Source: Clytia hemisphaerica (Eukaryota > Cnidaria > Hydrozoa > Leptothecata > Clytiidae). Taken from it: a stretch of 64,000 bases of DNA. The position numbers and the translations under genes were made by a program. Positions 33,786-47,027 of the stretch are shown in pieces. The notes beneath the pieces are model-generated. The model searched no databases. It was not told the origin of the DNA and was given only the letters and a program-made list of their open reading frames with translations. The DNA is taken from NCBI GenBank assembly GCA_902728285.1, contig CACVBU010000004.1, positions 977,909 through 1,041,908 of the forward strand. The letters are read 5' to 3'. Position 1 is the stretch's first letter. Every line of letters begins with the position of its first letter.

Positions 33786-36700
33786 ATGCCTAGAAAAGCC
33801 ATGAAATGCATTGTTGAAGTTGATCTTCATGTGGTAAGTTCTTTTTTACATTTAAAACTTTGATAGATTCTCTGTTATTTTCAAGCAAAATTGGTTTTGA
33901 TTAATTGTTGATTAATTTTAGCAGAGTTTAATTCAAGCATAAGTCAATTTAAGTCTATAAGTCCAATCCCACAAGACGGCAATCACAATGTAGAATGGCT
34001 AAACTTTCTACTTTCTCTCTCGTTGTTATTCCCGGGGAAACTTTCTTATCAGTCAGTCAGGGATATGTTCAGATTTGCTGTTTGTCAATTGGTTAGTCAG
34101 ATCGGTCAAATAGACGATAGGTAATCGGTTAAATAACGGGTCATTGTTGTTATGCCTAGATACCTCAGAGGTAATTAATCGAACCAATAGAATTGTATTT
34201 TTAATCTAACTTGATCAAGTTTTGTTGCCCTAATGTTTGATAGTTGAGTTATCAAACTTTAACCAAATACTAGCTAATTCTCAAAGAGACCTTAAAAATA
34301 GTTCAATTAGTTTGTTTATTGATAAACTTCATCAAATATCGAACATATATAATCTGCAACTGACGCAATGCAAAAAATCAGCAATCTTAGTATTGATTGA
34401 TCTTTCAAAAAGATTACATCATTGACGCAAAATAGTCAGCCTACTTTTTTTAGCACTGTTGGTGGCAGACTTACCCCCTCCATTCCGCTTACAGATTGGA
34501 TAGAAGCCTTAAAGATATTTCAAGAGAAGAACAGAATTTCCTTCAAATTTCACATTATCTTTGGTGGCCATCAAAAAAATGCTCTGTTCGTGTCGCAATG
34601 GATGTTAAAAATGCATGCGGGCGGACAGGCGGTCGAAAAAGTTCCTGTTTTTTTTTTTATTAAACCAGTGATTCGGGGGCGGGTGGTGACGCGATCAAAA
34701 CATTTTTTGATGGTCGTCAGAGCAATTAAGAAAAAAGCTATACTTTAAAAGAACATATTGCTTTTCCTGGATTTTTTTCCGCTTCTCTCCTGCACTGGAA
34801 AATCACCGAAAAATATGATGCGGGCGGTTGACGCGAATAGAACAATTTTTCGATGGCCGCCTTTGTCATCCAGGGTTTTGTCAAATTTGTCGAACATTTC
34901 TTCTTGTCAAACTTTGTCAAACTTCATGTTTTTAGCCGAACTTAATAACTCACATCTTAGCAATTTTTGAGAATTTTGATTAATGAATTTAAATGAATTT
35001 TTGTTGTTCAGTTAAGTTCAAGAAAGTTCTTTTAGTTCTGTAATCAAATTGTTTGATTAATTGTGTCTGGTATATCAAAATAGAAAGTGCAATTTGAAGG
35101 AAAACAACAATAAAGGTCATAATATTTTGATAATTTTGGTTATTATTAAAGTTCCGGCGAGAAAGTCGATTTTGGGCTATCTCTTTAATTTAATCGAATA
35201 TTTCAATTCGGAAGGGGTTGGCAGACTTACAGGCTATATTTTGAGCATTATTGGACTATTTTTGAACTTTTGAATCCTCAGATACTAAGGTCCTAAGTCT
35301 TAAGTCTCATGATAAAACTCAGAGTTAAAACTCTACCCTTCCAACCTACTTTAGAGCACTTGCAAATCGCTTGTGGTTCAAAAACTTCCCGGTGTATTTC
35401 TCTTTTTTCTCAAATATTATATGACCTTGATTGTAGTTGTGTCGCTATTTTTGCTTCAAGGTGATTTCTATATCACAAAGAATAAGTTAAATTATTTTTA
35501 TTTCTAGTTCTATAAATTTTAGTCACATAATACACTAAGGTACATTATCATGATATTGACATTTTATTTTATTTCAATCCTTATTCTAGCAGTAGGCTTT
35601 TCTATCTTCATATTTCCAATGAAAACAGAATTTGCCGCAAAAATTCCTTAAATAGAAGAGGAATTTACATTTTAAATATTTTCATTTAAGATTTGGTGCA
35701 AAAAAGGGAAACTAGAAAAGCTTGCAAGCTAAACTAAAATGAGTAATTATAAACTCCAACCAACTTCATTATCTAAAAATATAGCACATGCATATTTTAC
35801 TAATCGTATGCATCAATCTGTTATAGTTGTAATGCTGGAGTTTAAAATTATTCAATTCGTAATACATCATGATTAAGAAAATATCTTTAGTAGTATGTCA
35901 GTTTATTTATTATCACAAATCAGTGCCAACAATTGTTTCAATGTATTTAATGATATATAATCATGTACTGTATTCCATTGTTTCCTACTTTTCAGACAAC
36001 CTGTCCAGGAACATTTCTACGAGACTATGAATATGTATATCTTCATATGGAAATGCTTGGGCTTGAAGCTCGCACTAAATCTGTCCCACCAACTTTCCCA
36101 TTATTCTTCCATGAAAGATTAAAATTCGAAAGAGTAAGTGTTAATTTTTCTGTTTACTTCCATTAAATTTCTAGTTCCTAAATAATTGCTAATAAAACTG
36201 ATCACAACAAGGGTTAACTTTAAGATTTCTAACATTTGCAGAAATTGACATTCAAAATAAATACAAAAAATCTACTGTTATGTTATTAAACTTGAATTCA
36301 CCCAGGTTGTGTTAACTATAACTGTTAAACAAAGTTTAAGCCATGGTAATTTTCAGAAACCCTGCCTTCCCTGTTAATTTTAAATCGTTGCACTCTTTTT
36401 ACCTGCATAATGGACTTGAATAGGGGCAGAATGATCAACTTTTTAGTGTAGTTCCCAGAACTCTCCATTTCCATTGACAGAATCTCTTGGTCAATCTGAG
36501 TGAATTGATTACAAAATTTTAAAAGTTGAAAAATTTTTTCCCAATAAGGTAATAAGAATTTTTCTGAATATACTTCACTTCTTGATTGATTATGTTTTTC
36601 TTTTCTAGACATTCTATGACTGCACAGATCCTGCCCTGGTAGCTGCTGTATTAAAAGGTAATCTAAAGATCCTCTCATAAGTCATAAAGATTGGAATATT

Positions 36701-39700
36701 TTACTCAGTCCAAAACACATTTCTTTAAAAGGAAAAATATTTACAAATAACTTTCTTTTCTTTTGAATTTCTTTTAGCATTACTTCTGAATATTTTTTCA
36801 ATCTTGGAAAAGCTTTTAAACTTATTCCCGTGTCTAGACATTTTCATCTTTAAACATAATAGTTTCCTAACTTTAAGATTTTAATTCACATTAGATTATC
36901 ATTTTCAAAAAAATTCAGTATGACAAAATATGGCAACATTTTTATTTTGTTCTTTATTTCTTTAGGAGAAGATTTAATCATTGAATTACGTCAACACACA
37001 GATTACATATCAGGTATGGAAAAGTTTTTATTTTAATTGAAGATTGCTACCCAAGAATGGCAGATAACTGCCCATAGCTGAAATTGAATAGTGTCTTTTC
37101 TTTTAATGGTAAAACTCCTCATCTGTCGCCAAAAACCTCTCCAGTTCAGCCACAAAGACACAATTTCTGGCCTGCAAATATGGAAGAAGAGTTCATGATA
37201 ATCGCATCCGAAATAGCTTGGGTCATTTCCACAAGTTTTATTACTTTAATTCAAAAGTAGTGGCAAACACCTGGTCTTTTTTGGGTGCCTCTATAAAAAC
37301 ATTACGTCATGAATATCATTAATTTGTTCCATAACACTGATGACCTAAGACCTACCGCTACAGGACCAAAAAATATGCCCAGCTGGCACACAACGTCAAA
37401 ACAACGTCCATTTGACATTCATAACGTCCAAATTACGTTATTTGAACGTTAAAACAACGTTGTGTGCCAGCTGGGTGGGCAATCTCATATGATGCCAGTG
37501 GTACTTTTAAAGCCTTTTAAATAATTCTTCAAATTGCAGATTAGCAAAATTAGGGAAAAATCAAAATATAATAGCCGCATTCTTTTTCACCGTTCAACAA
37601 ATTGCAGGTTAGCTCAATACATTACAGATGATTTAGATCAAATAATTGATTTTTTTACTTTTTAGATGGAAAAGTCATATCACATTGCAGTAGCAACACA
37701 CACGATTTCTTATATCCAGCAATACCACCTTATTATGGAAGTGGCCGTGAAATTCTTTTATACAAAACTGCTAAATTTAAACCTATCCGCGTTACTGTAA
37801 GCATTTTTTTCTTGAAAGTGTTTTCTAACAAATACAGTTGTCCTCGTTAACATGCCAAAAGGTTTAATCTCAAAAGAAATATCTCGGAAAAATTACAATC
37901 TTGCACTTCTGTGTGTGAGATTGGTCTTTTGTCGTATCAAAACTTTGTTTTTTCCTCTTTATGAAAAGTGCCTAATCTCAGTATCAAAAATAAACGTTTG
38001 CAGCGTAACTATTGATTTTGTAACGTAATTTTAAGATTGAGCTATTAGTCATGTGAACGAGGTTGTGTAAATTTCTTCTGTCATAGACAGATTTCCGTCT
38101 CAGTGAAATATATAAAGAGTGCTTTTCCATCTCAAAATTATACATAATTTACCAACATTTCAAGAATATGTGCTAATTTTCTGTGTAAAATTAATTTCCT
38201 GTCTCAGACCCTCTACAAATAGTTCTTGGAAATCCAGGTCGAAAATAATATGTAGTAATTTTTTGAAATCAAATTGAACGTAGAAATCACCTTAAATATT
38301 GTATGGTTTTATTTTTTTGTATTTTCTTTCCCAGGGTGAACCAGTAAAGCTAGAATTCTCGACTAAAACTGTCATCAAAGAAGTTCCCGATTTTGAAACA
38401 TCGGTAAGTCTTTAATTAATTTTTAATTACTTTTATTAATTACTAAAGCTTGATAATTATTGGCAAAGATAGGTATAACAATAAAGATGACTCTTATCTT
38501 AAGCTATGTTAGACTGCACGTATCCCCTCCGATATGTTTTGATATAGGGTTTGCGTGTATAAAATTCCCGTCCAAGAGTTACCCCCGTCTTTGTGTATTT
38601 GAGTTTTGAAAGCTTAGTAAGTTTTATACGAGAGACCTTTTTTATTAAATTTTGATTAATGATTTGAATGGCTAGAGGTTCATGGACAGTCATTGGATTT
38701 CTGAAGCTTTTTAAGAAAAACTCAGGGCAACTCGGACGGGAATTTTAGACAAGATTAGCATCCCCATAAAATATCAAAACATATCAAAGGGGATGCGTGC
38801 AGCTGACAGTTATGCATGTATCTTATTTCAAATCAAAGCTTAGACTAGAGTTTACTTCTGACTGAAGTTATCTTTTTGATAAGTTTGATGGAAGTAGTAG
38901 TGCCATTCAGTCTGAGTTGAGTGGACCCCAGCCTAATCAAAGCTAAGCTCTACTATTCAGCACAGAAGGGAAGTTATATGTGTGAAGTTAGACAGCCAGG
39001 AGCCCGCTGGTACCCCTTACTTACCTAAGTACCCCCTCCCAGAAGTTAGACAGCGTCACATTATTCTAATACACGGGTTGCAAAATTATATCAATGTAGT
39101 CAAAACATGTGTTAATCGAAAAAGTTCACTTGATTTTATTCCCATATTACTTACTTTATTTACAACTTAAGCTGATAACTTTTTTTTAGTGTCAATCAGA
39201 AATAAATTTCATGTGACAAACATATAAGAATTTCAAGTAAAAGCATGATTTGTCTTCAGACTTTAATTTTGCAACCTGTATATTGTCTAAAAGCTTGGAC
39301 ATTGAATGGGATTTCTATAGTGAAGTTTACATAGTTAAGAGTAAACCATTCGGGTAGAGACTGCGCCCAACCTAGAACAACGACTATACAGCTATATTAA
39401 ACAAAGTTATTTAGTAAATTAACAGTTCTAAGGTGTGAATTTTAACAGTTTTAATTTCAAAACTAAAGAGACTACCGTTCGTCTCCTCTGAGACAGCGAT
39501 CTGTAATTAATGATATAATTGTTTATAATTTATAATTAATTGAACTAATTATTAATAACATGCTAAACTATTTAAACTATTTATTAAACATATAACTCAT
39601 AAGTTATAACTCATGTTACTTAATGTTAAAATTTGTTTTTAATATTAAACATTTTTTTATATGAACAAACTATATAAGAGCATAAGGCTTCGATAACCAA

Positions 39701-42700
39701 AATGTTAAGAACATGTTAATGTTCATAAAATCGTAAAGCACCCAATTTCTTAAGAAAAGGGACAAAAATACTAAAACAATGGCGAATATAAGAACATGTT
39801 AAGAACATTTTTAGGCTACTCAAAAAGTTAAGAAGATCAGAAGGCTTCAAAAATTTTGGATGTTCTTATAAAAAAGCGTGTACACGGCTGATGAATTAAT
39901 TATTTCGATTGAGTAAAATGCCTAAATTTTCTGCTTTTTTTAAGAATTTAAAAAGTTATTTTGATTCTATTTTATAGATTGTCCTTTTTATTTATAAGAA
40001 AATTCAAAAGTTTTGAAGCTTTAATATAAATTTTTTCTCATAAAAAGTAATACATTCATTTACTAAAATTTGGCGACTGCAATGAAAGCTATTTTTCCGG
40101 ATATTTAATTTCGCGGATACAAAGATTTAAAACACTACTTGTTAAAGAAAAACTAATTGATATTCGACTTAAACGATGACTATTTTGCATAATTTTTTTT
40201 TCATTTTTGAAGAACGTGTTTTTTTTGCGCGCATTTAATTTGGCAGATTTAGTCTAAAACTGCCAAATTCGCAAAATTTATATAAGTTAATTAAACAAGA
40301 TAGCTGAAGTATTAGGAGAGATTTTTAAAAAAGTTAAAATGTTAGATAAGTTTAGTGTAGTAAATTTCTGTCAAATCTCCTGTTACTAGATTCCAAAAAA
40401 CATATAGGGCGATTACGTTTTCACGGGAAGAAGCATCATTGCCACTGCTAATTTTATAACTTTTCTATTTTTCATATTGATTTTAAAAGTGAATGGATAA
40501 TTTGACGAATTCAAAAGTATTAGCTTTAAGGTTCCTAACATATTACGATTATAATCATTACGCGATCAAACTCAATATTCCTGAGTATTTCTTAATTGTT
40601 CTTAATTTAATCGCCGAATATGTGTAATCTTAATAACCATATAATAATAACAAACTAACACATCGCCTTTGTTAATTTCTATTAATTTAGGGCGTCCTGG
40701 ATAAAAGCAGTCGTACCATTGCATCGCCTATTAAAAGTACTAAACATAAACAATTAGCTGATAGTCGTGTTCCAAAACCACCCGGCCGCCCTAAAACTTC
40801 GGGCGCGGGTGATGGTGGGTTGAGGCGCAGTAAATCCAAAAGTTCAAGCACGCCCGATTTAACTTTGTTGGGGGATTCTAAGAATGAATTTTTGGTTCGA
40901 CGTAAGGATGACCAAATGATTTCGAATCGTGATTTTAATTCCTTTACTCGTCCAAAGCCACGACGTTCCGTGTCACCATCGCGCTCCATGAGACGTTCCG
41001 TGTCGCCATCACGTCCACGTAACTTCAACGGAAATACGACTGTAGAATCGATCCCAGGTAAGCTATGTATTTTATTCTTAACAACTCAAAAAAAAAAAAC
41101 AATTAAACCCATCTTTAGGAGATCACCCTAAAAAGCCGGGAAAATCCAGGGGTTCCCTGAAAATAAGATGTCTCTCTAAAATTTAGACGAATATACAAGA
41201 CATATCTCTGTAATTTTTACGAATATACGTTTTTTTTTATCACAGTTTCACTTTTTAAGGGGTATGGTTTTATAAACTTCCGAAAAGAGAAGGATCTAGA
41301 CAAAACAATTTTCAGTGTCTTTTTTTTTTGTACCAAATTTGACCCACCCTCCCCTTAAGGTTTATCTAGTATCTTAATTATCCTAGATATCTCATTTCAC
41401 TGAAGATTGGTGCACACGAAAGTATGAAATAAGAACTTAGTTAATTTTTATTATAATACTTTACGCGTACATTCTTTTGCGAGCATAAGCTTTCGCGAAT
41501 TGCCCTGTTTAAAATTTTCAAAGACATATTTACTTTCGCGAAAAAGGCCAAAATTCGCAAAAATCGCGAACGTTTCTACTCGCGAAAGTTTGTACACCTA
41601 AAGTACCTTGTATCTTATTCATTTATTATCTTATTTTTAAATAATCTTTTAGCCACGGTGTACAGATCGAGCTCACCTGCTCGTCACTATAGATCAGTAA
41701 CCGAACCCACATACCTTTCATCGACCACGCCCAGAAATTTAACCACACGGTTGGACGATCTCGATCTCTCGCTTGCTTCTACTAAGAGAAGGTATTTAAA
41801 AAATTATAGCTCATTTCAAATATCGTTTTTCTTTACAAATTTTCTTTGTATTTATTTACAAGGACATTGCTTGGAATTTAGCAAAAAAATTTGTAGCTTT
41901 TACGTTTTAGGCTGCTGAACAATTATACTAGGTCCAACCCCTTTTGAATTCCGAATCGTTTCATTTTCAAAAATGAACTCAAAATGATCTTTTTAACTTG
42001 GTTTTGTACAACGAAAGAAGAAATGTTTTACTTCTTTTATGAGAATATACTTCTTGTCTTTGCAATAATCTACAACTAGTTGGTTTTTTTCGATGTTTCG
42101 TACTTTATTTGGGATTTTTTGGAAAATTCACTTCACTAAGAAAAACCTTTAAAAGCCATTTGACTACAGAACTATTTGTATTAAACATTTTTTCTCTTTT
42201 GATAGGGTTCACACAGTTACGCCCAACATGAACCACGCCTTACGTTCTTCCCAACGTATTCAACGCCGCGTTGACGAACTTGTACGCCGTAGGGATTTCA
42301 ACTATGTAGATTCAGACGCTGAGAGCGACTACTCTTTGGATTTGCTACGTGAATCTTTGCGTGATGAACGAAACGCCCTTAATGACGCCATCAAAGAGGC
42401 GGATCGAGAGTAAGGAAATTTTATTTGTCTATGCAACTGTATAGTTGACGATGTAAAGATGCTCTCTAATTCGATTTTCAAGAGATATGGGATTTTCATG
42501 TTCTTGTTGACGGGGACTTTCATTGTTATGGAATAATGGAGCGTATCGAATAATAGAACGTTTAACTGGAGAGCGTGTCCCGGGTGGAAATTCCTTGAAA
42601 AATAGGGAGGTGTTTATTACAGTTTGTTGTGATTAATCTATCATTCATATCATAATGGTGGGTGATTTGGGCTTTATTCAGATGTGGCTCCCTTTATAGA

Positions 42701-43096
42701 GAGATTGTTGATTTGTAAAGCTCACGAGTCCTGGGAAGGACGAAACACGTGTCTGCGGATAGCTATACACATTTTTTCTATAAGAATATCCAAAATATTT
42801 AAAGTATTCCGATGTTCTTAACTTTTTGAGTTTTAAGCCTAAAAATGTACTTAAAATGTTCTTATTTTGACCATTTTGTGAGCATTTTCGACCATATTCC
42901 TAAGAAAATGGGTGTTTTTGAGTCCTCAAAGCCTTGAAATGTTCTAAACTTGTTCTTAACATTTTGGCCATCGAAGCCTTATGTTCTTATATAGTTTGTT
43001 CTTATATTACAAAACGTGTATATGGATAAATAATGACTTATAATTTCTTATTTTTCTTCCAGGGCGTTCTATCGATCGTTGAATCGCACCCGATGA
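33786..43096 (+). CDS. SPATA6: SPATA6-like protein, complete, 10 coding exons
   Basis: Exons: 33786-33833 (ATG), 35996-36133, 36609-36657, 36966-37013, 37666-37796, 38335-38403, 40691-41057, 41653-41791, 42206-42409, 43063-43096 (TGA). Phases match throughout and give 408 residues. The N-terminal 150 residues follow the SPATA6 domain: MPRKAMKCIVEVDLHV, then T-C-P-G-T-F-L-R-D-Y-E-Y-V-Y-L, SVPPTFPLFFHERLKFER, D-P-A-L-V, E-L-R-Q, the DFLYP block and KLEFSTKTVI. The rest is Ser/Arg-rich (RRSVSPSRS repeated) with a charged C-terminus. In mouse, SPATA6 is needed for the sperm connecting piece; here a flagellar or sperm role is inferred only from homology. The protein is somewhat shorter than mammalian forms. 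The ATG is chosen because MPxxxxxC matches the family start and AAAAATG precedes it. Confidence 0.92.
35092..35440. repeat. MITE, ACAATCAAGGTCATAATAT family (reverse orientation)
   Basis: A 349-bp copy in SPATA6-like intron 1. Its AAAGTTCCGGCGAGAAAGTC, AACTCTACCCTTCCAACCTA and CCTTGATTGTA segments mirror 29151-29490. Confidence 0.8.
37378..37475. repeat. Palindromic MITE, CAGCTGGCACACAACGTT family
   Basis: A 98-bp copy with perfect outer arms, inside SPATA6-like intron 4. Confidence 0.9.
39070..39285. repeat. CAGGTTGCAAAATTAAAG-family element in SPATA6-like intron 6
   Basis: An uninterrupted relative of 28136-28927 in the same orientation, with the AAAGTTCACTTGATTTTATTCCCAT interior segment shortened and no 565-bp insert. 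Confidence 0.8.
39645..39885. repeat. MITE, TACACGTTTTTTATAAGAACAT family (reverse orientation)
   Basis: The inverted body (CATAAGGCTTCGATAACCA...AGAACATTTTTAGGC) ends in CTTATAAAAAAGCGTGTA. It lies in SPATA6-like intron 6. Confidence 0.85.
41452..41610. repeat. CGCGAAA-rich palindromic MITE in SPATA6-like intron 7
   Basis: Inverted-repeat structure with TTTGCGAGCATAAGCTTTCG at one end and CGCGAAAGTTTGTACACCTA at the other. It ends about 40 bp before the exon at 41653. Confidence 0.75.
42765..43021. repeat. MITE, TACACGTTTTTTATAAGAACAT family
   Basis: A 257-bp copy with both ends, in SPATA6-like intron 9, ending about 40 bp before the last coding exon. Confidence 0.88.
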
Positions 43097-43651
43097 AAAG
43101 AACAAATTACACACAAGGTGAGATACCCTTCAAAGAGGACTTTGAATCTTATAAAATAATTTAATGCTACAATCATGGTCGAAATATATTGAGAATTTTA
43201 TGTATTTTAACGTTTTGCAAAATTTAAAGTTCGGGCGAGAATTTCGATTTTATTACTACCACTTTTAATTCCATTGGATTTTTCGATTGTACCTTGAAAC
43301 TTTTAGTTAACCAAAAAACTAAAACAACTTTGCCTGGTAAACATAAGGTACCTCGATTTGTGAGGTCCTCTTGATTTGTGATATTCATGACGTAATTTTT
43401 TCTACGGAAAGACCCTGGTTTTTGTCAGTAGTGGCAAATTTTATACAACTTTTGTCTAGTTTAAATCTGCCACTACTGGCAAAAACCGGGGTTTTTCCGT
43501 AGAAAACATTACGTCATGAATATCATGAATCGAATCCTTCTTGTCTACAAGATCCTCAATTTTAATCTTAACTTTTCCTGTTTTCTCTTTTCAGCATACA
43601 TCAACAAATCATCACAACACCTCGAAATGAAAATGTGTAAAAAACAATAAA
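43097..43651 (+). other. SPATA6-like 3' untranslated region with an intron and poly(A) signal
   Basis: After the TGA, a donor (AAG|gtgaga, 43118) and an acceptor (ctcttttcag, 43594) suggest an intron within the 3' UTR, holding a palindromic MITE. AATAAA is at 43646-43651. Confidence 0.6.
43371..43531. repeat. Palindromic MITE, ATTCATGATATTCATGACGTAATG family
   Basis: A full copy inside the intron of the SPATA6-like 3' untranslated region, with near-perfect arms including GTAGTGGCAAATTTTA / CCACTACTGGCAAAAACC. Confidence 0.88.
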
Positions 43652-46600
43652 AATGAAATTTGAAATAAGAACAAAACGAAATTTAATTTTGATAACATAA
43701 AAGTTATTACAATGATAGTTAGTCATTTTCCTCCAATATCCTCCCTTCTTAGAATTTTATCAAAGATTTTTTTATCACTATCTAGAAAGCTAGATCGCGT
43801 CGCTTTTTATAATCGAGTACATTATTATAACTTAGTTCGAAACTGGATCATATATATGGACGTATTATATTTAATTTTGAAAGTGACAATTTATTACAGA
43901 TTAATTGACTGAAACTCCGTAAAACATTTTCCGTATCTGAAACTCCTAAGAATCGTTCGATGATCATTGGAACTGTAATTCTCTCACAAAACAATTTCTC
44001 TCGCAATTTATGTCATGAGACATTACTATTTTGCCATTTTCACTTAGCGTGGTTTGGTGGAGTAATTAATTGAATCCTCTTAAGCGGCTGGATGGCTATC
44101 TCAGTTCTTTTGAGTAATACGTTTTTTTATTAGAACATCTAAAAAATTTTAAGCCTTCGGATGTTCTTAACGTTTTGAGTATTAAGCCTAAAAATGTTCT
44201 TATTTTCTCCATTTTTCATGTATTTTTGTCCATTTTCGTAAGAAATTAGGTGTTTGAGAGTCCGCGAAGCCTTAAAATGTTCTTAACTTGTTCTTAGCAT
44301 TTTTGCCACCGAAGCCTTATGTTCTTCTAATAGTTTGTTCCTACAAAAAAGATGTGTACTCTATATAATAACTCTTTGGAATTAATCAGCAAATTCTAGG
44401 CCTCATCTCGCGATTTGTTATTCGTCTATTTGAGTAAATCTGGTGCGTAATTCAACATATATACCATTTTTGGGTTTTTAGCTTGTTTTTTTTATTTGGT
44501 GGGATATATGCATCTTTTTACCTCTAAAAGAAAATTCAAAAAGTTTGGATGTATTTTTTCAGACTTTGTAAAAAATCGAATGATCAAGATTTTTATGTTT
44601 GTTAATTTCATATAATATAATATTTTACTCTGGTGTGTATAGTTTAGATAATTGTGTTTTTTCTTAATTTTATTTCTTTTTGAATTATAAAGTCGGTTTT
44701 TAATTTTTCAACTGGCAAACTTGATGGAAACTTATTCCTGAAATTTATATGGGTTTTATTTTAGCCATAAAAAACACTCTTTGTTAATTTTTGTGCATAT
44801 TTAACTATGATGATATACATTTTTTTTTTAAGAATTTTTATACTACTACCATTATTAAATAAATACATTACGTCATATCGTAAAAAAGATAGTAAGCAAC
44901 CCAAAGACAAAATTTTGCTTTGACCTTTGACCTTTTACAAGTTTTTAAAATGTTGAAGCATTCAGATGTTCTTAACTTGTTCTTAAGTTTTAAGCCTAAA
45001 ATTGTTCTTAGCTTTGTTCTTATTTTCACCATTTTGTGAAAAGTTTTGTCCATTTTCCTAAGAAATTGATTGTTTTGAGTCTGCAAAGTCTTAAGATATT
45101 CTTAAAATGTTCTTAAAATGTTCTTATAATTTTGGCCATCGATCACTATATCCTTGCTCAAAACTTTTACAAAAACACCATATTTTTGTTTGAGGTATGT
45201 GTTAAATGTTAACTTAATTTTGGGTTTACCCTAAGAAATGCTGTTAAGAATGTTTTAAGATTTTATTACAATTTTTATTACAGATTCGCGAAAAACCACT
45301 AAAACCAAAAAGTGCTGACGTCAGCAAAACTTGTTTTTTAAATAACTCTAGTTTGGCCTTGGCTAATGGTAGAAACGTGAAATTTGGACCAAAATTTTTT
45401 GAAATTTTGCTGTCGTCAGCACAAAAAGCAAATACGAAAATTTGCAAAAAGGTGCTGACGTCAGCAAAATGATCCTTTTATTGATATACAACGTTGGTCC
45501 AATTTTCACGAAAATTGGCGAAAATGAGGTGTAAAAAATTAGGTAACCCCCCTACAGGGAAACTTCATCATGGTATCCTTCGTAGTAAATCATTGGTTTG
45601 CTCATTTTCTGCCGGCTAATGATCTTCAAAAATTATGGTAATTTTCATGTTTTTGAGACATGCCATAACTTACCGAGAAAGATATCACAAGGTTGATCTG
45701 AAAGGTGTTGACCCAGCTCTGTAATAAAACATTTCTTGAAATTTTCGCAATTGAGAATAAACAGACGTAGTTTCGCCATTTTATATAAACAATTAGTAAG
45801 CTTCTAGTCAATATTTATTAAAGTATAGCATAGCTGCATCAACGGGACGAGATGGAGTTTTTACAAGCTCTTATTTGATTTCGTTGGTCGTTAACCAGTA
45901 ATAAAACAATTTTGTTACTTTTTCTAAAGAACGTGTCATTTCTATTACTTCAAATGACCAATTATTGAAGTATCTTATAAAAACTTCATCTCATCTGGCA
46001 TCAACAACCATTTTATATATTTTTCCCAGTATGTACTAATGAACGTGGTCACAGCAAAATATGATAAGCTATAAAAAGTGGGAATGGCTAGATTCAAACC
46101 ACAATAGATTTTATACTTAGTCCAGTGAAGAGGGTGAGTTAAATAGAATATTAACTAAAGTCTGTCTCAAAGGTTTTATTTCTAAATAAGAGTGATGTCG
46201 TTTGCTTTTACCGTGAGTATCACAGCGCGAATAAATTCGAGCTGTGAAGACAAAGTTTTTTTTTAATACAAGATCTTGAAGAAAAACGCTCGCAAAGTAG
46301 ATATATTTCACCGTTTGGCTTCGTTTGGCTTTGATCTTAGGAGGTCATCACTGCGTGAAGAAATTTAACTGAAATATTTATTCAATATATTGACCCCAAA
46401 AAACAGCAAACAACAGGGTTTTTAGACGTCAATTAGCTTATAACTTTGTTTGATATCTTTTGACTGAATGATTATTTTTTAGAAATTTTTTCACAGTGAT
46501 GACGTTCGATGATCAAGGATTCACTTCAGTGAAAATGTTAGTTATAGCACTTTTCTATAAGATCTTCATTTTTTTCTTCTTCATTTTCATCTTCATTTTT

Positions 46601-47027
46601 AGAATTTTTTTAAAGACTTTTTTATTTCAAATTGTTCCACTCGCAAATATCTTTTCAACGATACCAAATTTATAAAGATTGAAGAATTCCTTCAAAAGTT
46701 ATAGGTAAAAGAAAAAAGAGTGCATACTTATCGTGAACAGACTTTAAATATCGTTTCAAGCACAAAGTCGCTATCTCAAAGGTGAAAACTTAGTGAAAAC
46801 TTAATCAATAAAACTTTTCGTCAGGTAAAATTTAAGTTTAGGAAAAATCACTTTTCTAAAACTCTTTGGAACAACTCCCTTGGAATACACAGGCTGCAAA
46901 ATTAAAGTCTGAAGACAACACGCTTTTTACTCGAAATTTTTACAACATCGTCTAAATTTTTACGTGCTTTTTTAATTTCTCTACAGATTATATTGAGACA
47001 GGCTGTAGCAGGTCACATATTTTAAAA
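43652..47027. other. Intergenic region before the lectin gene
   Basis: AT-rich, with TACACGTTTTTTATAAG-family copies (44118-44357, 44935-45145) and a partial CAGGTTGCAAAATTAAAG copy (46886-46955). GTGCTGACGTCAGCA, a near-perfect inverted repeat, occurs at about 45312 and again at 45451. No exon was recognised. Confidence 0.55.
44118..44357. repeat. MITE, TACACGTTTTTTATAAGAACAT family
   Basis: A 240-bp copy downstream of the SPATA6-like gene. A further partial copy follows at 44935-45145. Confidence 0.85.
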
